Source of the DNA: Pseudomonadota bacterium
Lineage (GTDB): Bacteria > Pseudomonadota > Alphaproteobacteria > UBA8366 > GCA-2717185
Assembly (NCBI GenBank): GCA_027619655.1
Contig: JAQCHR010000084.1
Span: forward strand, 1-10,340
DNA: 10,340 nt
Direction of reading: 5' to 3'
The notes under the pieces were generated by a model, which saw only the letters and a program-made list of their open reading frames with translations, ran no database searches and was not told the DNA's origin. The translations under genes and the position numbers were made by a program. Positions 1 through 5,672 of this stretch are shown piece after piece; position 1 is the stretch's first letter; each line of letters begins with the position of its first letter.

Positions 1-696
1 CGGTTTGCCGAGGCCGGATTTGGCCGGGTCTACGATTTGCAGACCATGGATCGGTCCGGCTTCTATTACCGGCTGCTTGCAGAACCGAAACCCGAATGGA
101 GCGGCATCGCCCGGGGCTGCTCGCACCCGCATCTGAACCCGAAGCGTGATTTCCTGCATACAGTCGACCGCCAGCGTGAACAACTGGCGGCAGCCGGTAT
201 CGACGATGTCGCGTTGCCGGAACTGGATTGGGCCGGGGGCGATATTGCGGCGCTCGGACTGGACAGGCCGTTCGTGCTTCTGGTGCCCGGTGGATCCGCG
301 CATCGGCCCGCCAAGCGTTGGCCCATTGCGGGATATGCCGCATTGGCAAACGGCTTGGTGGACAGGGGATATCAGCCGGTGCTGATCGGAACGGGCGCGG
401 AAGCGCAGCGGAATGCCGAAATTGCCGCCGCCTGCGCGCAGGCGGTCAATCTGACGGGCCGCACGTCGCTGTTCGACCTGGCCAGTCTTGCCCGCGAAGC
501 GGCGGGGGCGGTCGGTAACGACAACGGGCCGATGCATCTTGTTGCGGCGGCGGGTTGCCCTACGCTGGTGCTGTTTTCATCGGCGTCAGATTCTGCATTA
601 TGCGCGCCGCGCGGGGCGTCGGTCGCGATCCTGCGGCGCGACAATCTGGCCGATCTGGAAATCGCGGAGGTTGAAGCCGCAATACGCTTGCGTTAG
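1..696 (+). CDS. Glycosyltransferase family 9 (heptosyltransferase-type), 5' truncated
   Basis: This is the C-terminal 231 residues of a protein that begins before the window; the frame is open from base 1 and ends in TAG at 694-696. Family 9 glycosyltransferases add heptose (or another sugar) from an ADP-activated donor to lipid A-core on the cytoplasmic face of the inner membrane. Seen: a DLQTMDRSGFYYRLL segment early in the visible part, then WSGIARGCSHPH, a LVPGGSAHRPAKRWP segment that opens the C-terminal Rossmann-like donor-binding half, LIGTGAE, and the family hallmark GNDNGPMHLVAAAGCPTLVL near the end. Full-length relatives are about 310-330 residues, so roughly 90-100 are missing. 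The in-window ATG at 46 lies inside the domain and is not the start. It sits 45 bases before thrS on the same strand. Family assignment is firm; sugar and acceptor cannot be read. Confidence 0.88.
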   Translation, partial: RFAEAGFGRVYDLQTMDRSGFYYRLLAEPKPEWSGIARGCSHPHLNPKRDFLHTVDRQREQLAAAGIDDVALPELDWAGGDIAALGLDRPFVLLVPGGSAHRPAKRWPIAGYAALANGLVDRGYQPVLIGTGAEAQRNAEIAAACAQAVNLTGRTSLFDLASLAREAAGAVGNDNGPMHLVAAAGCPTLVLFSSASDSALCAPRGASVAILRRDNLADLEIAEVEAAIRLR

Positions 697-741
697 TAGG
701 TGTGCGCCGCGCGGCGGCAGAGACTGGAAACGGAAAGAACC

Positions 742-2655
742 ATGGTAGCGATTACACTTCCCGACGAGAGCGTCCGCCAGTTCGACGGCGCAATTACAGG
801 CGCCGAACTGGCGGCATCGATCGGACCGGGCCTGGCCAAGGCGGCGGTCATGGTACGGGTGGACGGAACCGAACGGGACCTGACCCATGTGATCGACCGG
901 GATGCGCGCGTGGAAATCGTGACCCGCGACAGCGATGCAGGGCTGGAATTGCTGCGCCACGACTGCGCCCATGTCCTGGCGGAAGCCGTCCAGGAACTGT
1001 ATCCCGGCACGCAGATCACCTTCGGCCCGTCGATTGAGGACGGGTTCTATTACGACTTCCATCGGGCGGAACCCTTCTCGACCGATGATTTCCAGGCTAT
1101 CGAAAAACGGATGGCGGAAATCGTCGAACGTGACGAGGCGATCTCGCGCGAGGTCTGGTCGCGCGCCGACGCCACGAAATTTTTCGAAAGCATCGGCGAA
1201 ACCTTCAAGGCCGAACATGTCGGCAACCTGCCGGAGGATGCGGAAATATCCCTGTACCGCCAGGGCAACTGGGTCGATCTGTGCGCCGGGCCGCATCTGC
1301 CTTCGACGGGACGGCTGGGCAAGGCGTTCAAGCTGATGAAGCTGGCAGGCGCCTATTGGCGCGGCGATCCGAAGAACCCGCAGTTGCAACGCATCTACGG
1401 CACCTGCTGGCGTACGGAGAGGGAACTCAACGCTTATCTGCACCGCCTGGAAGAGGCGGAAAAGCGGGATCACCGTCGGCTGGGCCGCGAAATGGACCTG
1501 TTCCATATCCAGGAAGAAGCCGTCGGCAGCGTGTTCTGGCACCCGAAGGGCTGGGCGCTTTACCGGACCTGCGAGGAATACATGCGCCGCCGGCTGGAAA
1601 AGGGCGGCTATGGCGAGGTGAAAACGCCGCAGCTTGTCGACCGCACCCTGTGGGAACGGTCGGGGCACTGGGAGAAATTCCGGGAGCACATGTTCACCGT
1701 TGAAGATGAGCATGAAAAAGTGCTGGCGCTGAAGCCGATGAACTGCCCCTGCCACGTGCAGATTTTCCGCCAGGGGCTTAAAAGCTATCGCGACCTGCCG
1801 ATTCGCATGGCCGAGTTCGGGTCCTGCCACCGCAACGAGCCGTCTGGCGCGCTGCACGGCATCATGCGCGTGCGCGCCTTCACTCAGGACGATGCGCATA
1901 TCTTCTGCACCGAAGACCAGATCGTCGCCGAAACCGAGCGGTTCTGCGAATTGCTGCTGTCGGTCTATCGCGATTTCGGTTTTGACGATGTCGCGGTCAA
2001 GTTTTCGGACCGGCCGGAAGTCCGCGCCGGCGATGACGCGACCTGGGACCGGGCCGAAAAGGCATTGACCGAGGCGACGGAAGCGGCGGGGCTGAAATAC
2101 ACGCTGAATCCCGGCGAAGGCGCGTTCTACGGTCCGAAGCTAGAATTCGTGCTGCGCGATACGATCGGCCGGGAATGGCAATGCGGCACGCTGCAGGTCG
2201 ATTTCGTCCTGCCGGAGCGGCTGGATGCGTCCTATATCGGCGAAGACAGCGCGCGGCATCGCCCGGTCATGCTGCATCGCGCAATTCTGGGATCGTTCGA
2301 ACGCTTTATCGGCGTGCTGATCGAACATTACGCAGGGCGGATGCCGTTATGGCTGTCGCCGGTGCAGGTTGTCGTCGCGACCATCACGTCTGATGGCGAT
2401 GAATACGCACAGGAAGTCGTGGCGGCCTGCCGGGCCGCCGGCATGCGGGTGGAATCGGACCTGCGGAATGAAAAGATCAATTACAAGGTGCGCGAACATT
2501 CGCTCGCCAAAGTGCCGGTGATGCTGGTCGTCGGCCAGCGCGAGGCCGAGGCAAGGACCGTCGCCATCCGGAGGCTGGGCGGTAAAACGCAAGAAATTCT
2601 TGCACTTGACGCCGCACTCAATACACTAAAGGAAGAAGCGGCGATGCCTGTATAG
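742..2655 (+). CDS. thrS: Threonyl-tRNA synthetase
   Basis: Class II aminoacyl-tRNA synthetase that charges tRNA-Thr with threonine in the cytoplasm; 637 residues, the usual bacterial length. Domains in order: TGS domain (about 1-62), N2 editing domain with the HxxxH motif as H73-D-C-A-H77 and the editing Cys/His as C181-A-G-P-H185, class II catalytic core, and a C-terminal anticodon-binding domain (about 540-637). The catalytic zinc ligands are all present: C335 in MNCPCH, H386 in TQDDAH and H512 in MLHRAILGS; these match E. coli C334, H385 and H511 shifted by one. Motif 2 is seen as FGSCHRNEPSG. The ATG at 742 was chosen because the protein then starts with the expected MVAITLPD strand and a GGAAAG lies 4 bases upstream; the in-frame GTG at 700 would add 14 Arg-rich residues unlike the family. 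First gene of the thrS-infC unit. Nothing unusual in the protein. Confidence 0.97.
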   Translation: MVAITLPDESVRQFDGAITGAELAASIGPGLAKAAVMVRVDGTERDLTHVIDRDARVEIVTRDSDAGLELLRHDCAHVLAEAVQELYPGTQITFGPSIEDGFYYDFHRAEPFSTDDFQAIEKRMAEIVERDEAISREVWSRADATKFFESIGETFKAEHVGNLPEDAEISLYRQGNWVDLCAGPHLPSTGRLGKAFKLMKLAGAYWRGDPKNPQLQRIYGTCWRTERELNAYLHRLEEAEKRDHRRLGREMDLFHIQEEAVGSVFWHPKGWALYRTCEEYMRRRLEKGGYGEVKTPQLVDRTLWERSGHWEKFREHMFTVEDEHEKVLALKPMNCPCHVQIFRQGLKSYRDLPIRMAEFGSCHRNEPSGALHGIMRVRAFTQDDAHIFCTEDQIVAETERFCELLLSVYRDFGFDDVAVKFSDRPEVRAGDDATWDRAEKALTEATEAAGLKYTLNPGEGAFYGPKLEFVLRDTIGREWQCGTLQVDFVLPERLDASYIGEDSARHRPVMLHRAILGSFERFIGVLIEHYAGRMPLWLSPVQVVVATITSDGDEYAQEVVAACRAAGMRVESDLRNEKINYKVREHSLAKVPVMLVVGQREAEARTVAIRRLGGKTQEILALDAALNTLKEEAAMPV

Positions 2656-2698
2656 GCAGACCACTGCCGTTTGCTGGCCTCGGGCTGAATGCCCGGCC
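2655..2698 (+). promoter_or_regulatory. Two tandem hairpins in the thrS-infC gap
   Basis: The first inverted repeat starts on the last base of the thrS stop codon: GGCAG (2655-2659), loop ACCA, CTGCC (2664-2668). The second is GGCC (2676-2679), a two-base bulge, GGGC (2682-2685), loop TGAAT, GCCC (2691-2694), GGCC (2695-2698). The second is followed after 13 bases by only four T residues (2712-2715), so it is not a convincing intrinsic terminator. The pair could act as an attenuator, an mRNA processing site or a translational control element for infC, but this is inference from shape alone. Confidence 0.35.
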
Positions 2699-2727
2699 GG
2701 TAAAGCGGCGATTTTGACAATTAAAAC

Positions 2728-2741
2728 AGGAGGAATCTATA
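2728..2741 (+). promoter_or_regulatory. Strong Shine-Dalgarno plus non-canonical ATA start of infC
   Basis: A perfect AGGAGG (2728-2733) is followed by a 5-base spacer and ATA (2739-2741). Reading on from ATA gives the typical alphaproteobacterial IF3 N-terminus (ARPPFNAAPTKKGPRVN). An in-frame TGA at 2715-2717 closes the frame just upstream. Between that stop and the ATG at 2841 I find no in-frame ATG, GTG, TTG or CTG. The ATA is therefore the only start that gives an intact N-domain with correctly spaced ribosome binding. It is known that infC in enterobacteria starts with AUU and that IF3 represses its own translation by rejecting non-standard start codons; AUA would serve the same role. 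Confidence 0.85.
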
Positions 2742-3275
2742 GCCCGTCCACCATTCAACGCCGCGCCGACGAAAAAGGGTCCGCGCGTCAACCGAGATAT
2801 CGAATCCGTCAATATCCGCCTTGTCGACCAGGATGGCGAGATGATTGGCGTCGTTCCGTTGATCGAAGGGCTCAATAGAGCCGATGCCGCCGGCCTTGAT
2901 CTGGTGGAAATTTCACCGAATGCCGATCCGCCGGTTTGCAAGATCCTTGATTACGGCAAGTACAAATACATTGCCCAGAAAAAGGCCAATGAAACCCGCA
3001 AGAAACAGAAGATCATCGAGGTCAAGGAGATCAAGATGCGTCCGAACATCGACAAGCATGATTACGATGTAAAAATGCGGTCGATGGAAAAGTTTCTGGG
3101 CGAAGGCGACAAGGTCAAGGTGACCCTGCGATTCCGTGGCCGCGAAATGGCGCATCAGGATCTGGGACGCCAGGTGCTGGACCGGGTGCGCAAGGATTTC
3201 GACGAAACCGCCAAGGTCGAGCAGTTTCCGCAGATGGAAGGCCGCCAGATGATCATGGTCCTCGTGCCGAAATAA
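2739..3275 (+). CDS. infC: Translation initiation factor IF-3
   Basis: IF3 binds the 30S subunit, keeps it apart from 50S and checks initiator tRNA and start-codon fidelity. From the ATA start the product is 178 residues, close to the 180 of E. coli. Seen: N-domain with GPRVNRDI near residues 14-21, LVDQDGEMIGV and DLVEISPNADPPVCKILDYGKY; the Lys-rich linker with KYIAQKKANETRKKQK; and the C-domain with VKEIKMRPNIDKHDYDVK, VTLRFRGREMAH and a final MVLVPK. Starting instead at the ATG at 2841 would delete 34 residues, including the conserved RVN segment and first beta strand, so that start is rejected. It follows thrS by 83 bases and ends 27 bases from the end of a convergent gene, with no clear terminator between them. 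Autoregulation through the AUA start is expected from the enterobacterial precedent but not shown here. Confidence 0.95.
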   Translation: MARPPFNAAPTKKGPRVNRDIESVNIRLVDQDGEMIGVVPLIEGLNRADAAGLDLVEISPNADPPVCKILDYGKYKYIAQKKANETRKKQKIIEVKEIKMRPNIDKHDYDVKMRSMEKFLGEGDKVKVTLRFRGREMAHQDLGRQVLDRVRKDFDETAKVEQFPQMEGRQMIMVLVPK

Positions 3276-3302
3276 GGCGCGAGGCCGCGGCCGGTCTTGC
3301 GG

Positions 3303-4064
3303 TCAGCTATCCAGAAATTTTGACATTCGCTGGCCGGGGTTTCCGTTCCGGAAGGCCTTGGCCAGCGAATCGATGCCTGCATGGATGCCGTCATCGACAG
3401 ACATACGCTCCCAGTCGCGCATCAGCTTTTTCTGCTGCCGCATGCCGACGGGGCCGTTGGCCATCATGAGGTCAACCGTTTCCGCGACGGCATCGTCCAG
3501 TTCGGCGGCGGGAACGCAACGTTCAACCAGCCCCCAGTCCAGCGCCGTTGCCGCATCGATAGCGTCGCCGCGATAGAGAAACCATGACGTCCGGCCCCAG
3601 CCGATCAGGCGTGGCAGCAAATTGGCCTCGACAACCGACGGCAGGTCGAACAGGACTTCCGGCATGGCAAAACGTGCGTTGTCAGAAGCGATCCGGATAT
3701 CGCAACTGACCGCGACTTCCAGCCCGGCGCCCATGCAGGCGCCGTTGACCCGCGCCAGGACCGGGACGGGCAGGTCCCGGATCGCCTTGTTTGCCCGGGT
3801 CAGGCTGGTGATATAGGTCCGGGCGGCGGCTTCATCGAAATGCCGCAATTCCTGCAGGTTCGCGCCGGCAATGAAGGAACGCTCCCCCGCGCCGGTCAGC
3901 ACGGCAAGGCGCAGCGCGTCATCGTTCGCGAGATCGCGAAAGACCGTTTCCATCTCGGCGACCAGCGCACTGGTCAGGCAGTTCGCCTTCGCGGCATTTT
4001 CCAGGGTTACCCAGGCAATCCGGCCTTCCGGACGCGTCTCGATGTTGACGGATATCTGTGCCAT
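3303..4064 (-). CDS. Enoyl-CoA hydratase/isomerase family protein
   Basis: Crotonase-fold protein of 253 residues, a normal length. Members bind acyl-CoA thioesters and commonly hydrate a 2-enoyl-CoA in beta-oxidation-like pathways. Seen: oxyanion-hole segment SFIAGANLQEL (63-73), second oxyanion segment NGACMGAGLEVAVSCD (107-122), and two acidic residues at the spacing of the hydratase catalytic pair, E116 and E136 (20 apart, as Glu144 and Glu164 in the rat mitochondrial enzyme). The usual PGAGGTQRL stretch that follows is replaced by LPSVVEANLLPRLIGWGR, so substrate or reaction may differ from a classical hydratase. Start: ATG at 4064 with AGGAG 11 bases upstream; the ATG at 4074 is in another frame. 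It is the second gene of a unit with the SDR gene, 14 bases after it. Substrate unknown; an isomerase or another crotonase activity is possible. Confidence 0.88.
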   Translation of the reverse strand: MAQISVNIETRPEGRIAWVTLENAAKANCLTSALVAEMETVFRDLANDDALRLAVLTGAGERSFIAGANLQELRHFDEAAARTYITSLTRANKAIRDLPVPVLARVNGACMGAGLEVAVSCDIRIASDNARFAMPEVLFDLPSVVEANLLPRLIGWGRTSWFLYRGDAIDAATALDWGLVERCVPAAELDDAVAETVDLMMANGPVGMRQQKKLMRDWERMSVDDGIHAGIDSLAKAFRNGNPGQRMSKFLDS

Positions 4065-4078
4065 GGGGGGCCATGCTC

Positions 4079-4858
4079 CTACAGTGTTGCGCGTTTGGTG
4101 ACGCCGCCGTCGATGGTGACGATCGTGCCGCTGACCCAGGATGCCCGCGGGCTGGCAAGATAGGTCACGAGGTCCGCCACTTCCTTCGGCTTCCCGGCGC
4201 GGCCCTGCGGCATGTTTTCCAGGAAATCGCGCCAGCGGGTCTTGTCGCCGAATTTCTGTTCGGCACGCGCTTCGCTCAGCGTCACCATGCGTTCGGTCTC
4301 GATCAGCCCCGGATTGACGCCGACGACCCGCACGCCCTTGTCCACGGATTCGCCGCCCAGCGCGACGCACAGCGCCATCAGGCTGGCATTGCCCATGGAG
4401 CCGGCGATATAGCTTGGCGTCGGCCGTTCGCCGGCGGTGCCCAGGACATTGACGATGACACCGCTGCCCCGCGCGATCATGGCCGGGTAGACCTCCCGGA
4501 TCAGGTTGACATAGCCAAGCACCTTCAGGTCCCAGGCGCTGCGCCAGGTTGCCTCGTCGACCATATCGACGCTGCCGAAGGGTATGGCGCCTGCATTGTT
4601 CACCAGAATGTCGATTCCCGCCGTATCGCGCGCCAACTGGCGCATCCGGTCGCCATCCGCCAGGTTGGCCGCATGGATCGTGACCTGCGCGCCGAAATCG
4701 CGGTTGATTGCGTCGCGGGCAGCTTCCAGGTCCGTCCGGGTCCGGGACGCCAGGTGCAGGCTGCAGCCTTCCGCGGCGAGTTGTCTGGCGACGGCGAGGC
4801 CAATTCCCTTGGATCCGCCCGTGACCAGCGCGGTTTTTCCTGCCAGATTCAAATCCAT
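4079..4858 (-). CDS. Short-chain dehydrogenase/reductase-fold protein lacking the catalytic tetrad
   Basis: A 259-residue SDR with clear Rossmann features: TGGSKGIG cofactor loop (13-20), R39-T-R-T after beta-2 (suggesting, weakly, NADP preference), NNAG (87-90), VNPG (181-184) and a C-terminal ASWVSGTIVTIDGG. By alignment to classical SDRs the Asn-Ser-Tyr-Lys tetrad falls on K112, G140, G153 and N157, so all four catalytic residues are replaced; a Tyr at 150 is three residues off register. I recall a group of annotated short-chain dehydrogenases (PRK06125-like) with the same KVLG and GSxGN pattern, so this is probably a subfamily trait and not decay. Start: ATG at 4858 with an AGGGGG ribosome site a few bases upstream. 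First gene of the two-gene unit with the hydratase-family protein. Whether it is a redox enzyme with a different mechanism or only a nucleotide-binding protein cannot be told. Confidence 0.9.
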   Translation of the reverse strand: MDLNLAGKTALVTGGSKGIGLAVARQLAAEGCSLHLASRTRTDLEAARDAINRDFGAQVTIHAANLADGDRMRQLARDTAGIDILVNNAGAIPFGSVDMVDEATWRSAWDLKVLGYVNLIREVYPAMIARGSGVIVNVLGTAGERPTPSYIAGSMGNASLMALCVALGGESVDKGVRVVGVNPGLIETERMVTLSEARAEQKFGDKTRWRDFLENMPQGRAGKPKEVADLVTYLASPRASWVSGTIVTIDGGVTKRATL

Positions 4859-4890
4859 GATGTCCCCCTGCCTGAATTGCGTCGGGCCGC

Positions 4891-4920
4891 AATGTGGCGT
4901 GGCGACAGGCCGCAGGTCAA
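4891..4920 (-). promoter_or_regulatory. Possible promoter of the SDR/hydratase unit
   Basis: On the minus strand TTGACC (4920-4915) is followed by an 18-base spacer and CACATT (4896-4891). The -35 matches five of six consensus bases, the -10 only three. The predicted start would lie about 25 bases before the SDR ATG, a sensible leader length. Weak candidate only. Confidence 0.22.
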
Positions 4921-4933
4921 GCCGCGCCCGGCC

Positions 4934-4980
4934 TTGCGTTGCCGGCTTTTGGGGGGTATAAGGCGCGCCTCAATAAGGCG
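4934..4980 (+). promoter_or_regulatory. Candidate promoter for rpmI-rplT-pheST
   Basis: TTGCGT (4934-4939), a 17-base spacer and TATAAG (4957-4962, five of six consensus bases) lie in the 205-bp divergent gap. The -35 is poor (three of six). Directly after the -10 is a 10-bp perfect palindrome AGGCGCGCCT (4961-4970), and ATAAGGCG occurs twice (4958-4965 and 4973-4980), 15 bases apart. A promoter is needed here because the minus-strand pair cuts rpmI off from infC. The leader from here to rpmI is about 95 bases and contains one small hairpin, CCGT (5005-5008) with ACGG (5015-5018). I see no leader peptide in it. Confidence 0.4.
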
Positions 4981-5063
4981 GCTGTGGCCCTGGGTATGCC
5001 CTGTCCGTCAAATAACGGTCAAAACCGGAAACGTATTAACATATTCTATAAGAGGAAACCGAA

Positions 5064-5264
5064 ATGCCCAAGTTGAAGAGCAAGTCCAGCGCCAAGAAGC
5101 GATTCCGCATTACGGCAAAGGGCAAGGTCCGGTTCAACAGCGCGTGCCTGTCGCACATGCTGCGTCGCCGGTCGCAAAAGATGAAGCGTACCAACCGCGG
5201 TACACAGATCATGGCCGCCTCGGATGCCCAGGTGGTCAAGCGACATTTCCTGCCTTACCTGTAG
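5064..5264 (+). CDS. rpmI: 50S ribosomal protein L35
   Basis: Small basic protein of the large ribosomal subunit, 66 residues, the standard length. The start MPKLKSKSSAKKRFRIT and the segment GKVRFN are characteristic, followed by an Arg/Lys-rich middle (HMLRRRSQKMKR) and the end VVKRHFLPYL. Ribosome site AGAGG at 5051-5055 with an 8-base spacer before ATG. It is followed after 19 bases by rplT, the normal partner, and is the first gene of the second half of the translation cluster. Confidence 0.96.
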   Translation: MPKLKSKSSAKKRFRITAKGKVRFNSACLSHMLRRRSQKMKRTNRGTQIMAASDAQVVKRHFLPYL

Positions 5265-5283
5265 CCGATAGGAGTCCGAAACT

Positions 5284-5643
5284 ATGTCTCGAGTAAAACG
5301 GGGCGTGACAACGCACGCCCGTCACCGCAAGGTTATCAAGGCCGCCAAGGGCGCACGGGGTCGTTCCAAGAATACCTTCCGCGCCGCCATACAGCGGGTC
5401 CACAAGGACCTGCAATATGCCTATCGCGACCGTCGCACCAAAAAGCGCGATTTTCGCCGCCTCTGGATCCAGCGCATCAACGCGGGCGTCCGGGAGCACG
5501 GGATGACCTATTCCGTCTTCATCAATGGTTTGAAACTGGCGGGAATCGATCTCGACCGCAAGGTTCTGTCTGACCTTGCGATCCACGAACCCGCCGCGTT
5601 CCAGGCTATTGTCGTGCAGGCGCAGGCCGCGCTCGCCGAATAA
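5284..5643 (+). CDS. rplT: 50S ribosomal protein L20
   Basis: Early-assembly 23S rRNA-binding protein of the large subunit, 119 residues as usual. Seen: MSRVKRGVTTHARHRKVIK at the start, GRSKNTFRAAIQRVHKDLQY, the highly conserved YRDRRTKKRDFRRLWIQRIN (about 48-67) and a C-terminal domain with INGLKLAGIDLDRKVLSDLA. In some bacteria L20 represses its own operon by binding the mRNA; I cannot identify such a site here. Ribosome site TAGGAG lies upstream of the ATG. Downstream pheS begins after 29 bases, too short a gap for the Phe-rich leader peptide and attenuator that precede pheST in E. coli. Confidence 0.97.
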   Translation: MSRVKRGVTTHARHRKVIKAAKGARGRSKNTFRAAIQRVHKDLQYAYRDRRTKKRDFRRLWIQRINAGVREHGMTYSVFINGLKLAGIDLDRKVLSDLAIHEPAAFQAIVVQAQAALAE

Positions 5644-5672
5644 CGCCTTCACCCTGCGGTCAGGCCCCGGCG

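Noticed and set aside
705..716. 12-bp palindrome CGCCGCGCGGCG before thrS as an operator or terminator
   Set aside because: Pure GC alternation in a GC-rich genome gives such palindromes by chance; no T tract follows, and the stem would be only 4 bp.
700..741. GTG start for thrS at 700
   Set aside because: It adds 14 Arg-rich residues not expected in ThrS; the ATG at 742 gives the standard TGS start and a better ribosome site.
598..1899. Long open frame of 433 codons antisense to thrS
   Set aside because: It mirrors the codon structure of thrS, as is common in GC-rich genomes, shows no recognisable domain, and crosses the end of the glycosyltransferase gene and the thrS start.
4065..4892. 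Extension of the hydratase frame through the SDR gene, suggesting a fusion
   Set aside because: The upstream part is an out-of-frame reading of the SDR gene on the same strand, with Arg/Gly-rich composition. The hydratase has its own ATG at 4064 and a ribosome site, and the SDR has its own stop at 4079.
5047..5052. Second TATAAG as a -10 box for rpmI
   Set aside because: It overlaps the rpmI ribosome site, no -35 lies at suitable distance, and transcription from it would begin too close to the ATG.
4058..5296. 412-codon plus-strand open frame over the SDR gene and rpmI
   Set aside because: It is antisense to the SDR gene and out of frame with rpmI; no family features.
5644..5672. Phe-rich leader peptide and attenuator ahead of pheST, as in E. 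coli
   Set aside because: The gap is only 29 bases and holds no start codon followed by Phe codons and no terminator hairpin.
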